DNA of 64,000 nucleotides from Brachyhypopomus gauderio (taxonomy: Eukaryota; Chordata; Actinopteri; Gymnotiformes; Hypopomidae). Below are positions 1-26,447 of the stretch, in pieces (within the stretch, counting starts at the first letter, position 1; each line of letters starts with the position of its first letter). Under the pieces are notes generated by a model. That model searched no databases and was not told where the DNA came from. It saw only the letters and a list, made by a program, of their open reading frames with translations. The stretch is from the NCBI RefSeq assembly GCF_052324685.1, contig NW_027506895.1, positions 878,596-942,595 on the forward strand, in the 5' to 3' direction. A program made the translations under genes and the position numbers.

Positions 1-286
1 TAAATTGGGATGCAACTAATGTTTGTGGAAATTGTATAATCAGTTTTTGATTGTCGTTTTGTTCATTAAAAGTCTAGAATTGTCGATATAAAGAATATTC
101 ATAATTTTGAACATATTTCAGAAGTTACTCTTGATGCAATAGTTGTGCAATAGTTCATTCTCAGGAGAGCCACCCGGTATGAGTACGGTCTATGCCTGTC
201 TGTAATAAATACAGCAACTATTTCTTCACGCATGATATATTTTGCTAAATTATTTTTCACTGACACAGAGGCAGTGAGGGAGAGAG

Positions 287-520
287 AGAATGAAGAGAGA
301 GATGCAGTGAGTGTGAGTGTGTGAGAGAATGAGTGTGAGAGAGTGTGAGAGTGAATGAGAGAGTGAGTGTGTGTGTGTCAGAGTGAGTGTGTGAGAGTGA
401 GTGTTTGTGAGAGTATGTGTGTGAGTGTGTGAGTGAATGAGAGAGTGAGTGTGAGAGTGTGAGAGAGTGAGTGTGTGAGAGTGAGAGTGTATGAGAGAGT
501 GTGTGTGAGAGTAAGAGGGA
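287..520. repeat. GA/GT-rich microsatellite
   Basis: An interrupted mixture of gagaga and gtgtgt words. It gives a long spurious Ser/Leu/His frame on the minus strand and codes for nothing. Bases 1-286 and 521-812 show nothing recognisable. Confidence 0.9.
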
Positions 521-810
521 CATGAGGGAGATTTTATAGTTTAAAGAATGTACAGCTACCGCTCCAACGTTTTAGCACACAGGTTCCCAGAAGCTCAACA
601 CATGCTTCAGCAGGTAAAATCTCCTGTAATCAATGCACAGTTCCAACATAGAACTGATATATTGTGGGAGTTTTGTATCAGAACGCCTGACGCAGGCTTG
701 TAGATGTGACTTGGCTTTGATGTGGCAACAGTCACTTGGCGACGAGTGAAATTGCCTGGCAAGACTGGATGAAATGTCACCAATCGAAGTTCATCTGGAG
801 GGGTGGGAGA

Positions 811-812
<2 letters not shown>

Positions 813-887
<75 letters not shown>

Positions 888-897
888 GCGTGTGTGG
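813..897. repeat. (GT)n microsatellite
   Basis: About 40 uninterrupted GT units, ending in a few gcgtgt variants. The poly-His and poly-Thr/His frames across it are artefacts. The following stretch, 898-1394, is plain AT-rich non-coding sequence in which I see no gene. Confidence 0.95.
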
Positions 898-1394
898 ATG
901 AAAGGCCTGTGAATGTTCCAGTGGCGAGCTGAAACGTTGATATTCCACAACTGTTGTTCCTCCAGCTCTGTGCACTGATAAGCAGTTTTGTTTACAGCGA
1001 GGAAGCGTCCAACTATTAAACAAACAAGCACAATGCAGTGCACAGAGCTATTTACATAAGTCAATCAGGACTGACTGAACTCGTGTGAACCGCCGGGCAC
1101 CATCCAGCCTCGGCTCTGACAGCAGGTGGGCTAGGTGCTCTCCATCCCTGGAGGGCCCACAATCCTGCTTATTTAAATATTTTCCCTAACTTAATTAGAC
1201 CTGTTTAAACTAATCAGCAGACAATCAGGCTCTTTATGAGGTAAATCAAGTGCTTTAAAAAAGGGGAAACATCCCATGGTGAGGGGCCAGGCCTTCAGAG
1301 TGCAATGGAGACACTGAGGTACAAAAGTTGCTCTGTGACTGATCTCAGACCAGTCTGGGTGCGCTTACGTGCACTGTATATGTATCACATGCAC

Positions 1395-2045
1395 TCAACG
1401 ACCACTTTATTATCTCCATCTTGCTAGTACCAGGTTGGACTGCCTCTTGTCTTCAGGACCCCCGTAAATCTTTGGGCCACAGATTCAACGAGGTGCTGGA
1501 GACTCGGTTCCTCTGAGATTTTGGTACATATCGTCATGACAGCACCACACACTCGCTGCAGATATCGGCCGCTTGGTGTGAATCTCCCGTTCGATCGCGT
1601 CCTCGAGGATTACGACCTGGCGACGGCGGACGCCATAGTGAACGATTTTACATGCTGCAACATTTACGCGTTCCCGAACTTCTGATACGGGACTGCGCTG
1701 TTATGATTGAGCTGTTGTATGATTCGTGTTGGTTATGCTAAATTCTGACCCAACCATCTGAATGTTGCAACAGAAACTGAGTCTCATCAAATGAGGCAAT
1801 CTTCTTTTGTCCAAGTTTGGTGAGCCCATGTGCACTGTAACCTCAGTTGTCTGATCTTAGCAGATACCTGGTGTGGTGTTCCACTGCTATAGCCCATCTG
1901 CTTCAAGGTTTGATGTGCTGTGTGTTCAGAGATGTTCTTCTGCAGATGTTCTTCTGCAGATTTTGGAACGAGTGGTTCGTTGATGTACTGTTGCCTTTCT
2001 GTCACCTAAAAGCAGCCAGGCTATTCTCCTCTGGCATTAACTAGA
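1395..2045 (-). mobile_element. Decayed Tc1/mariner transposon fragment
   Basis: The plus strand carries the reverse complement of a very common fish Tc1-family element. It has the remnant 'ccactttattatctccatct' near the end and minus-strand transposase words such as HTAHQTLKQMGYSS and LRLQCTWAHQTWT around 1790-2000. The family protein has the matching words RTLRRMGYSS and LRLQFAQAHQNWT. The frame is broken by several shifts and the central catalytic part is missing, so this is an inactive relic. Family recognition is from memory of the conserved words. Exact ends are not resolved. Confidence 0.75.
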
Positions 2046-2839
2046 ATAATTTATAATACTAATCTGGAATAATTTCTCTGCCTTGATGCTCTGACTGCTT
2101 GACCCAAAACCAACCACTGACTGGTTCTTTCCTGTATCTCAGGGAATTTTGGGTAACGAGCCTCTTGTGAGACGGTGTTATTTTCACTGATGCCACCATG
2201 AGGGACGGGGCCAGTGCATGTGCACTCGTGACAACAGGACCGCAGGTGGGCCATTTGGGACTGGGCCAATGTGGTCATACATACTGGTGTAATTAGTTCC
2301 TTATTAGAGATCAGTGTTTAGGCCCAGATGCTGCAGGTCTGAGAGGCTGTCAGCCATCCCCAAAACACCACTATAAATCATTCACATTGTTTACTTCATG
2401 ATTAATGCAATCGTCTGTTGTTATAATTCAGAGCTCCAAGAGTAGGACTTAAATAAAAAACATACTTTTAAAATTATTATTTTTTAATTCTGAGTTTAAA
2501 AAAAGGTCAACACTTTTGTTCCTTTTGACAGTATATTCCATCCTTCACAACATTTCAGAGTGCAATAACTACATACATTTTCTTATAACTAGCAATAAAA
2601 ATCCAGTATTTTCCCAAAGTGCCAACGGCCCCTGCTTTGAAGTGCTGACAAAACGTTTCGATTGCACGAGGGAACTCTCGGTAAGGTCTCTAGAAGACAA
2701 ATTCCTTTGATGTAGAGCCTTTTCTCTCTGTGAGATTTGGATGAGTACTGAAACCAAGAACCCAAAGCTCTTGGCAAGGTTTTCTGTCCTGTCCCGTCCT
2801 TTCTCCCTCTGCCTGCCAACTTGGCTTTGTTGTGACTTA

Positions 2840-3208
2840 GGGTTGGTGGCTACAGAATACCCTGTGGGTTGGTGTCTACAGAATACCCCGTGGGTTGGTG
2901 TCTACAGAATACCCCGTGGGTTGGTGTCTACAGAATACCCCGTGGGTTGGTGTCTACAGAATACCCTGTGGGTTGGTGTCTACAGAATACCCCGTGGGTT
3001 GGTGTCTACAGAATGCCCAGTGAGTTGGTGTCTACAGAATACCCTGTGGGTTGGTGTCTACAGAATACCCTGTGGGTTGGTGTCTACAGAATGCCCTGTG
3101 GGTTGGTGGCTACAGAATGCCCCGTGGGTTGGTGGCTACAGAATACCCCGTGGGTTGGTGGCTACAGAATGCTCCGTGGGTTGGTGTCTACAGAATACCC
3201 CGGGGGTT
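2840..3208. repeat. 26-bp minisatellite, about 14 copies
   Basis: The tandem unit is about 26 bp, built on 'ggttggtgtctacagaatac' followed by cccgtg, with single-base variants (ggtggct, tgccc, ccctg). Because 26 is not a multiple of 3, all three plus frames read through with shifted versions of the same peptide. That explains the overlapping long open frames here, and none is a gene. Confidence 0.93.
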
Positions 3209-6200
3209 GCAGACTTCGGACAGGTGCTTTGAGGGCGGTCAGATGAGATGTACTTCAGAAGGGCACTTTCAAGCCTTCAATTTACTGGCTCTGGGAAACA
3301 CAGAGGTAAAGCTCGTGATCCTGAATGCACCAAGGCAATTTCACTCAGATGTGACAAATAAATGCTACCCTGGGAAGAAATCACACAGCTCCTGGAGAGC
3401 CAGACATCAGAACTTTGGCGCCATTCGAATACCGATCAGTGTGTGCGCTGCCCACTGGACCCAAGACCTTGGTGACACCAGCAGAACCCGCTCAACTCTG
3501 TGCCTCGGCATTAGACAAAAACACGTTCAAGTCAGATACTTCTGACGCCGTCTTTGATGAATTGAGCAGGACGTACCATGAGATTAAGCTTATTTCGGAG
3601 TCTGTGTTCCTGTAGTGACCGACTTGTTGACTGTCACTGCAGATGAGATGTTGCTGCTCTTCTCATAGCAGCAGGGAGAGCCTCATTCCCATTAGACGTC
3701 TCATTAAGTAGCGAAACGCGAGGTTGCACTTTCGCGCGCCTTATCAGGTACGAGTCACTAATTAGATTTCTCTGCCAAACACAACTGCACATTATTGTGC
3801 CCGACCTAAATTTTCTCCATTTGACGAGGCCTTTAGCGGAAGTAAAGTTGGCACTGTACAAAGGAATTTGTGGGGCGAGGTGAAGGAGTCATTCACGGTT
3901 GCTACTCATGAGACGCTTCTCACGCTAGGAAAGTGTGTCCTCTTAAGCTCTAGTGTCTGTACGCTGTCATTACCTCGCATTAACCACAAGTATAGGTATC
4001 TGAACATCTTCACATTCGCTGCACAAGACACCATGTAGAAAAGATAGAATTGTAAATCAGTTTGCCTTTAACATAAGAAACAGAATCTAATTATATGTGC
4101 TCAAAAGGATATATGCACTTTATATGTACAGCATTCTGCAGTTTCTGAAGTGCAGCGATCCTGTCTTCTGGAAAGAATTGCGGTACAGAAAGTCTCAGTA
4201 GACTCCGTGCAGTATTCTTCCCAGTAAGCACGCGCACCGGCGCCGTCCGCGTGCCTTATCGTCATTCAACTCACCGCCTCATATTTGCTTTGCATTGTAA
4301 TTATTTTTTCATGGCAGCGGCCCTGTGTTGGCTGATGGCATGTAATTCAAACGTGATTAATTGCTGCCGTCTTGCCAGACGGGCCGGTGCGTGAGGTTTC
4401 TGTGTCAAAAAAGGTAAAAAAAAAAAAAAAACACCACTTGTAAGGTTAGGCTGTCTGCTTTTGATACTCGCGCGAAATCGGAGCGTCGCAATTTAGCGAC
4501 GTTGCCAAATCGTCTGTTTTTGGCCTCTGCACTGCGTTAACTATACATAGTCTGTGATATCTAATCATAATCCATTTCCAGAAGAGTCAACCGTCTGTAA
4601 ATCGTATTTATTCCAAGATAAATATTATGTTCTCCGCCACTAATTAGTTGTGTCAAATCCCCCTCTGTGTTTGAAGGGCGGCGCGCGCCTAAAGCCTGGT
4701 TGAGTCGAGTCCCATTTTGCAGGGTCGCGCGGATGAAGCGATGTTGCACGCGGGCGATCTGTCTTGCTTTCTGCACACGCAAAAGCGTCTCCTTTCCGCT
4801 CCTTTTGTTGCCTGTGGGCGCCGAGCTATAAAAACGCGATCTCTCCACACTTTCATGGCTTGCTTATTTTCCTTGAAACGCACAAACAATGCAGAGAATA
4901 AAGCCGGTTGATGGCCAGCGGCAGCAACCGGTAACACAACGTTACCAGCAACTATGAATAATTCGTATCTTGTGCTGTTGTGTGTGTGAAGGAGGCGAGA
5001 GGAAGGCTTGCATTAAATTTTAATTACTTTCTTCCATTCCAACAAATATCAGTATATCTGTAGGTCTATGTATCGCCATTAAAGGAAGCAGGCAAAGAAC
5101 TCACAGGCATGTTGTCAAGTTGTAATGCAATGTAATTTAAAACGATTTTAAAAATCACCCACTCCCTTTCACTCACACACACACACACACCTACACATGC
5201 AAAACACGTTTCAACATGTTACATCATAGACGGCAAGACAGTGGACATGTTTTTTAAACTCTGAGCAGTCCCTAAAATAAAAGACAATCGTTTGCCATTT
5301 CGTTTTCATACCATGATCAAATTCAGAGTACACAGACGGAAATAACTGTACTTCTGGCTCGGGTGCATTGGGAAACATTCGCACAAAAGCCGTTCGCAAC
5401 ATCTGTCATCCTGCAGCATCGCAGCTGCGGCACGGACGCGGTTCCGCTTTTCTACACCTCATCCTCGCCGTCGTCTTATTAGTGCCGAGATTGCAGCAAG
5501 GGTGATTAAAATTCACCGGCTTCCCGCCGGTCTCCCTCACTCACTCGCTCCCTTTAAACACCAGCCCTTTAATAAGGACGTCACTCCTCTCTTGATATTC
5601 CTGCTGCTTCTGAAATACGGAGGCTTCTGCTCGTGAGACAGCAGCGTTTGGGAGAATAAAGTGAGACTCCCGTGTGCCAAACTCGCACAAAGAATGCACA
5701 AGTTCTCAGCTGGAGGGCAGGACATTCGGGCTGCTTAAATTAAACAGACAGAAGAGACGGTGATGCGCACTGAAAGTGAGATACGGGGGGGGGGGGGGGG
5801 GGGGGGCACTGAAGCTGGTGCCGTACGGATCCAACTGACAGTGCTTTGCAGCTTCCGTACAAATAAATCTGGATTCTCTGGCGCGCGAGGACTCCATCTC
5901 TCTTGTCTGTTCATTTCAGAAGGCTCCGATTAGATCCGTGTCGCCTGCTCGCGCTCTCTCTCTCTTTTTCTCTCTCTCTGGTTCTGGTACGAAGAGACAC
6001 TTGTTTGGCATTTGAAGTGCTGAGACCTTAAAGCCACAAGGATACGGTCTACCTCACACTATCTTATTCACGGGGTACCAAATCTGCATGTGGTCTAAGG
6101 AACACACACGCTGCGACATGCCTTTTCACTACCGACAAATCAAGTGCAATACCTAAATTAATTTGGTAATTAGCAACAAACTGAAGCTGTAGCAGAGCGT

Positions 6201-7861
6201 CAGATCTCAGCCCAAGGGTCATGATAGGGACCAAGGGACGTAATCACCAGATTGTTATGTTTGTTATTAAGCATGCTGTTTGTAAACAAAGCATTTCTTT
6301 ACACGTTTTTAACCGGACCTGACACGACTTTCAAATGTAACGACTTTTGGATCCCTCCACATCACGCCACCTCTAACGAACTGTGCACTCACACAATTAA
6401 TATCCACGCGCCCATAAATATTACACCAGTCAAGTCTCTGCCACGTGCGGGACGATGTCGACTGTCTCGCGCCTTCCCGTTCTGCTCAGCACCAGTAACC
6501 CAAAGACAGTCAGCATGCCAGCAGTAATCACGTTTTCCTCGAGCCCGACTTGACTCATTTAACGCGAGCTAAAGGTTTTCCATTTAAAAACAACGCTGTG
6601 CGGACAATCTGATTTTCCCATTAGCCACGCGAACTGATTTACGCTGATTTACGTAAAGAAGCAGCATCCATCAGTCTATTGATCGCGAGAACAGGGGCCT
6701 GCGCACGCGCGCTCCATCTGCTGCAACTCCCGCCTTTGTTCAAAGTGAAGCACGCGGACGAAACGCGCGTGACACATAACCGTTACTTTTAACCTGCTGC
6801 TTCCCGCACACAAGCAATGGTCAAAACACATCCTTCATAATAGTATTCACTATAACATACCACAATTATGTATTTACAATCCGAATCTATTGTAGTGAAT
6901 CCACATTTACTGTAAAAAGTAAAGTGGTTACTGTGTAGAGTTAATTTTCATTCCTTTCATAGGTTATTTTTGTACTTTCTCCTTCAATAAACAACACAAA
7001 AGCCCTGTATATCTGAATGGAAAAGCCATCGTTAAATGAGAATTGTATATGAAACGTGGGGTGCTATTCCACATTCTTGCTCTAAGTTCCTACAATCTGT
7101 TCAGAAATTCTGATGCTCTCTGAGGGCAAAGAGGTTTTGAAATATTAACAATATATCTGACTACGAGACTGCAATTGGAATTGAGGTTTTATGGGCAGTT
7201 ACAGGACTTAGCAGGTTCCAGTCAGGAAAAGAGACCATGATTGGCCCGTGGTCCACCCACTGAAAATGTTCTGTGCATAAACCATTTCTCTTTTTAAACG
7301 AGCTTTGTTCTTAGTATTGATCAATGAATTTGGCATTTATATTTGGGTTAGGTGGTTTAAGCAGGCTCAGTACTGGAGGAAAGATAAAAATTCATATTGA
7401 ATTTACAAAAATGCTGCATACACTTTCTAAAATGTAGCAGGATTTAGGGTAGGTATAGATTTTTTGAATTTGGCAAGAATATTGGGCTCTAACTTAATGT
7501 TTATCTTAAATCAGTGCAATTTCCTATAACATCAAGAGATGCTTGTGGGGTTGTTCAAGTATGGCTGATAATGATAAAAAAAAAGTGTAAGCTCACCTAA
7601 GCATAAGCCAACACACACAAACACACACGCACAAACATACAAACACAAATACATATTTAAAGAAACTGGTGTGAATATACAATTATATATAAACAAGTAC
7701 CTGAACAATTATGAATGTATAAATGTTAATAAATATTTTTTGATGCATGTGCTCAGGAGGTTCGTTAAATATGTATTTGTGAGGCAACTTGTTTCTAGTA
7801 CAGACATACAAAACATGTAAACACACACACTCAGCAGCGTGACACTGCAGACCGCATTTGG
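3209..7861. other. Intergenic region, no supported gene
   Basis: No open frame here shows family resemblance or plausible exon structure. The stretch contains a G homopolymer of about 20 bases near 5788-5806, a short CA tract near 5175-5190, and AT-rich blocks with many ATTA/TAAT words (4280-4380, 5490-5530) that look like homeodomain-type sites. The 3' end of the dynamin-like gene transcript, read on the minus strand, should lie in the last few hundred bases before 7861. Confidence 0.6.
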
Positions 7862-17923
<10,062 letters not shown>

Positions 17924-18317
17924 CTCACACACAGAGCTCGGTCACACTGGGACACAGAGAAGGGGGGGGGGGGGGGGGCAGAAAGATATAACCTCAGATT
18001 TATATATTGATTTGGTTTAAACTGTTTTGACAATGAAGCTCATGCACAAAGTGCAACATATCAAAGGTGTTTTGTGTGCTGTTGTTGTAAATAGTGTATA
18101 TAAAAACACATAAGGGACTTAATCATGACATTACATTAGAACCCTGCCATTCAGACTGGTGTATGTCACCTGACTTAACAGAAGTCAGATGACCATTTTC
18201 ACATATTTCTACAACAGGTTATGAATGTGTGGCATGTGAACACCGGCGTGCATGTGCCTGAGTGTGTGACATAAGTATGTCTAATCTCATTCTGAGTGTA
18301 TCAGCTGGTATGTGTAC

Positions 18318-18377
<60 letters not shown>

Positions 18378-19449
18378 AAACAAAACGAAGCACCAAGCTG
18401 TCAAACAGACCCCAATTGGAAGTTGTACATGCAGGGCTGGACTGTAAAAAAGCGCGTGCACGTAGCTAAGCGGAAGCGCGCGACCAGCTGGTTAAATGAG
18501 GAAGATAACGGCTAACTAGCTAGTTAGCTAAATAACGAAAGACGATGGATAGCTGGTTACCTGTCGGAGTCTCCTTACCTAAATAAGACGTGTTGTTCTT
18601 TTATTCCCCTCTGTCAGGTCCTCACAACGTCACTCAGACCATTGCAAGTGAAGAAAACTGTATAAACTCAATAAATCACACAAACGGGCTCATCTTCAAG
18701 ATTTCGCTTCCTTTCGTCCTTCTCGAAGCGGCTGTCAAAATAATGAGGCGTTCCGCGTCTCCTTCAAAGGCCATGATTTGTTAATGCAGTAGTGACGTTC
18801 TGTTGCGGTGTTATTTCATTGGACAACACTCTTGTCAATCACATGTTTTGTCACGGCTACCACACCCCACCTCTTCCCAGCATCAGGACCCTTATATCTT
18901 ATCTTTGATGGCTCATGATCTAAAGCCTCAGTTGAAATCAACCAATTAAAAAACAAGGTTAGCGACTGGAAATATTAAACCTATATTTATTTTTTTCCAT
19001 TATTTTTTTCCCCATTAAACCGTAATGTTTTTGTATAGATTTCATGTTTTTTCTTTCATTTAAAATATACGTGTGTTAAGCACTTAAAAAAGCAAAAAAA
19101 AAAAAACTGCAAAAAGAGGTATCGCTATGATAGTTTTACATTAAGGTAGTTTTACAATAAGGCTTAAAGAAATTTAATATTATTTTTGAATTAACAAAAA
19201 ATCAAACAGAGTCAAATGCATGAATAGGGTGTATTTTACTGACGATTACTTTTTACCGAGCACCATAAACTATTATTATTATTATTTTGTATTTTTTTTT
19301 TTGTAACAAATACAATTTTTTAATCACCATTCAATTTAAAGTTTCGCACGATAGTCACCGAAACTGAACACGACCACTTTTTTGTACACTAGTTTTGTAC
19401 ACTCAAAAAAAAATTATTGTTTTTTATTTTATTTTTTTATGAACGTGGC
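17924..19449. other. Intergenic spacer and 5' region of the dynamin-like gene
   Basis: Upstream of the start codon at 17923 the minus strand probably carries 5' untranslated sequence. An (AG)n microsatellite lies at 18319-18373. At 18445-18550 there is a CpG-richer stretch with gcgcgc words and a palindromic taactagctagtta, a plausible transcription start area. From 18850 to 19449 the sequence is AT-rich without open frames. No transcript ends can be fixed from sequence alone. Confidence 0.5.
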
Positions 19450-20403
19450 CTAATCTAGTTAATCTAGTGTTAAAAAGAGCAGATGGAGTTAAAGTAGATG
19501 TTTTTGAAGTCCTCCATCTTAGGGTGATTAAGACCTCCGAGGCTCTTCCCGTGGTGAGCGGCGCGTCAGGCCCTTGTGACCGCGGCCATGTTCGGCTAGA
19601 AAGGTGCACGGTCCCCCCCAGCAGATGTTCCTCTCCGAGACGGATAGCGTTGGACACACACACTCGGAGGACATTTATTCGGAGAACCGCACACGAAAGG
19701 AAACCCCAACCGTCAGCTAACGTCGTCTTTGCGTCTTGAAAGTGAAGAGGCGGAAGGTAAAGCTGCGTGTTTTTCACCCCGGTGTGTTTTCCTCGGGAAA
19801 AACGAAAATGACGGGGTGGCTCCCGGGCGGCTGCTGCGTCGAGTGTGTGTGTGTTTTAAACCCATTTAAAGTCCCTCAGGCTTCACCGAACCGAGCTTTG
19901 CCTCGTCTCCGTCGTGGCGAGAGAAGACGGCGTTGGTTATTCGGCCGAACCGTCCCGGTTTTAATGTCGAAATGGCGAAATTGGCCCGAGCTGAGCCGCC
20001 TTATCTGCCCTTGCCAAACAACTTGTGAACCAAAACAGTGTCGAGTTGCTCGGATATAACTCCACGTTTCGTGTTTTAGTGTTAGAGACAAAAATAACAA
20101 TAAACCACCAACTATTTTAAAAGCATTCGTGTTTTTTAAACGCGGGGAGGTCACCGTTTTCGGGACCGCTGCGTGTGTCACTGTTTCCCCGGTATTGAAC
20201 GCGGCGTTTACGGCCGTGCCGGTGGTATACGTGTTTATTGACCTGTGGTGTGTGTTTCACAACGTTCAGGCTGTTTGAAATGGTTGACATTCGTGACGAA
20301 AGGACCCCACTTGTGTTAAAAGTTGGTGTGTGAAACAGACGAGGTCCGTAACGTGGTGTCATAACGTGTGGTTACGTGTCTCTCCAGCTCTGCTCTGGAC
20401 GTC
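19450..20403 (+). promoter_or_regulatory. CpG-rich promoter region of rab7
   Basis: This is a marked rise in CpG content (cgcgtcaggc, cgtcgtgg, ccgaaccg, gcgttcgg-type words) between AT-rich flanks, ending at the rab7 start codon. It fits a CpG-island promoter with 5' untranslated sequence for a housekeeping gene. No TATA box is evident. Open frames on both strands in this stretch have no family resemblance and are attributed to GC content. Confidence 0.6.
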
Positions 20404-23250
<2,847 letters not shown>

Positions 23251-24400
23251 AGGAGAGAGAGAGAACCAACACTGAGGGGCGGAAGGAAGGAGAGAGGGAT
23301 GATCAGCAGAGGCCGAACCATCACAACCCAGCTCCACCCCCCCCAAACCCTGCTCCATGTGCCGTCATCTGCGAGACCTCCGGAGTTTGAAAAGCCAAGT
23401 GACGGTGTTCCCCCTCTGTCTGACGAACATGTGGCAAACTGTTAGAGGAAACGGGGGGGATAGTGTGACCGGTTTCCTCCAACATAGCATTACTTTTAAA
23501 GCTACAGCTCCCAGTGTCACTATCGAAGACTGTCACCACGCCCACTTTGTTCGTGCAACTTTATTGTATTTTTTTTCCCCCTTAGAAAATGATTGTCTGC
23601 CAAATTTGTTCTTTTCGTTCTGCGTTGTACTTAGCAGTCATCCCTTAATTCTGTTACGCACATCAAATGCTGACCGTGCATTCTCTTCTGTAAAGTGCAC
23701 CACTGATAAAAGGTGTCAAATCCATCTATATCTGCATGTCATCCATATAAATGAGCAACCATCTATGGTATTCAGTCAAGGACATATATAGTCTTAACTT
23801 GAATGTTTGTTTTTGTCAAGTACTTTAATCAGGATTGTTTTGGGATTGCTGGATCGTGGTGGGAATGGTATTGCCACAATCATATATAGCCATTTGCACC
23901 ATTTATCTCTTGAGCCTTTTAAAGTTCATGATCACATACGTGCACTCAGCATTTGGTATGTATCAACTTGTACAACTAGCGTAGGAAGTAGGCATAAAAG
24001 TGAAACACAACTGAATCGTGTACTCAGAAATATCCAAAGCACAGGTGTTTCATGGAACCAAGTGTCTTCACTTCTAGTGTGTCTTTTCATGTTTTCTTTT
24101 TGTACATTTACATACTGTACTGATTAATGTATACACACCCACATACCTTAAGTCTGAGAACTACATTTTTATAATTGAGGAAGAAATAAATTGGTTAAGC
24201 AATGTTTTAATGCAAGTAAAAAAAATAAATACATGTCCTTGGCCAACCAGACCATTGAACCTTTTTAGGTATCATGCAAATTGACTAGACAGAGCTGAAG
24301 ACGCATTTATGGCCAGAGTTTGAGACTCTTCCCCCCCCATATTGCTAAACATCACAATTAAAAACCAGTAAGAACAATAAAGCCAGTGAATTTATTTTAC
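23251..24400 (+). other. Probable rab7 3' untranslated region
   Basis: After the stop codon there is non-coding sequence with several AATAAA signals on the plus strand, near 24185, 24224 and 24377. The longest plausible 3' end is just after 24377. A minus-strand AATAAA (plus tttatt near 24390) could serve the convergent ubl4a transcript. The span 24400-25206 shows only a short CA tract at 24533-24553 and no gene. Confidence 0.6.
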
Positions 24401-25206
24401 TTTTAATATTTACAAAGTCAGCAATTCACCCACATATGGCCAAGCACACATGTTCCGTGGTCAGTGGTGACCAGCACAGCTTCTCCGACTGTCATAAATA
24501 ATCCACTTGAGTTAAACATGTGCGCACACAGACACACACACACACACACACACCAGATCTGCCAAAATCTGAGCTTACATGATTCCTTGATCCTTTAAAT
24601 ATTAGTATGTCACAAAAAGTAACCAAGCCTCACACTGTGGTCTAATTCGAGTTCAATTTGCAGTCACTTAACCCGTCTGTAAAAGCGTAGCCACCAATAC
24701 GAGCTGCATTTATTAGACTTGGTTACTACTGTTCCAAGAACACTTACTCCAGTGCCCAAAGGTTTTGTTGAAAAGCCTTGAGCATGAACCTCCATTCCAG
24801 TGCCTTGAACGCTGATTAAGTGAAGGTGTAGTACTGTCCCATGCTGGTGAGCGTCCTTACTTCGAGGAATGTTAGCGACCAAAGCCAAAGTACTGCAGGT
24901 CCGTGTGGCGGCTCGGGGCTCCAGACTCGGAAAGACAAGCAGAAGTGAAGTTGAAAATGGAGCTGGGTGTCATACTGTGTACATAATTACCGTCGTTACA
25001 CTTCCTAAAAACAAAGGACGAAGAAAGCAGTCAGTAGACTGGTTAGGAATCCTGAGTTGAGCCTCTATCCTACGTCAGCCACAAGTGCTAACTAAATTAA
25101 ACAGGTGATTTCCAGTTCTGCTCTGAGGCGTTGACAAATTGCATTTTCAAACCAAATAAGCAGTCGCCATTGCTGCTTCTCATATGTTAAAGAGTGCTGC
25201 CTTGTC

Positions 25207-26352
25207 CACTGAGAGACATCTAAAAAAATATCTGGAAAATCAATGTATGATTTTTAATAATTTATTTGTGTTACTGCTGCAAATAAGTATTTGAACTGAA
25301 AAATCAATGTTAATGGCCTTTGTTTGCAATTACAGAGGTCAAACATTTCCTGTAGTTTTTCACCAGGTGTGCACACACTGCAGTAGGGATTTTGGACCAT
25401 TCCTCCACACAGATCTTCTCCAGCCAGGTTTCTGGGCTGTCACTGAGAAACACAGAGTTTGAGCTCCATCCAAAGATTTTCTATAGGGTTTAGGTCTGGA
25501 GACCGGCTAGGCCACTCCAGAACTTTGATATGCTTCTTATGGAGTCACTCCTTGGTTATCCTGGCTGTGTGCTTTGGGTCATTGTCATGTTGAAAGACCC
25601 AGCCACGACCCATCTTCAGTGTTCTAACTAGGGAGGGAGGTCGTTCCCCAAAATCTCACAATACATGGCCCCGGTCATCCTCTCCTTAATACAGTGCAGT
25701 TGGCCCGTCCCATGTGCAGAAAAACACCCCCAAAACATGATACTTCTACCCCCCCCCATGCTCCACAGTAGGGATTGTGGTTTTGGGATGGTACTTATTC
25801 TTTGTCCTCCAAACACGATGAGTGGAATTAAGACCAAAAAGTTCTATTTTGGTCTCATCTGACCACAGAACTTTCTGCCATGTCTCCTCTGGATCATCTA
25901 AATGGTTCTGGGTTGATTCCTCACCTGAGCTCCAGTACGAGGGAACAGACAGTCATGTTTAGCTTCTTCCATTTTCTAATAATTGCTCCAACAGTGGATC
26001 TTTTTTCACCAAGTTGCTTGGCAATTGCCCTGTAGCCCTTTCCAGCCTTGAGGAGGTCTACAATTCTGTCTTTGGACAGCTCTTTGGTCTTGTTAGTTCA
26101 TGTTTGTAGTTGGAGTCTTACTGATTGTGTGGGATGGACAGGTGTCTTTATGCAGCTAACAACCTCAAACGTGCTTCTAATTTACAATAATAAATGTAGT
26201 GGAGGTGTACTTTTTTCAGAGGCGGACTAACAGGTCTTTGAGGGCCAACATTTTTTGCTGATTGGCAGATGTTTAAATACTTATTTGCAGCAGTAAATTA
26301 TTTTTTAAAAATCATACAGATGAGATTTTTTTAGATTATGTTTCTCACAGTG
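25207..26352 (-). mobile_element. Degenerate Tc1/mariner transposon
   Basis: The ends are imperfect inverted repeats: left CACTGAGAGACAT, right (reverse complement) CACTGTGAGAAACAT, both followed by ctaaaaaaat and a shared ATGATTTTTAA block. The interior is the reverse complement of a Tc1 transposase gene, with a recognisable [14 protein letters not shown]-like segment on the minus strand near 25690-25760, several frameshifts and stops. It lies between the convergent rab7 and ubl4a genes and may be transcribed as part of the ubl4a 3' UTR. Confidence 0.85.
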
Positions 26353-26447
26353 GACATGCACCCAAGATTGCCCTCCATGATTTCTACATGGGAGAACTTG
26401 CAAGGTCACAAGGTGTTCCAATACGCATTTTCCTCACTGTAGCTTGT

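Noticed and set aside
2741-3545. Three overlapping plus-strand frames with a repeated YRIPRGLVSTEYPVGWC-like peptide
   Set aside because: A 26-bp tandem repeat read in all frames; no splice borders or domain.
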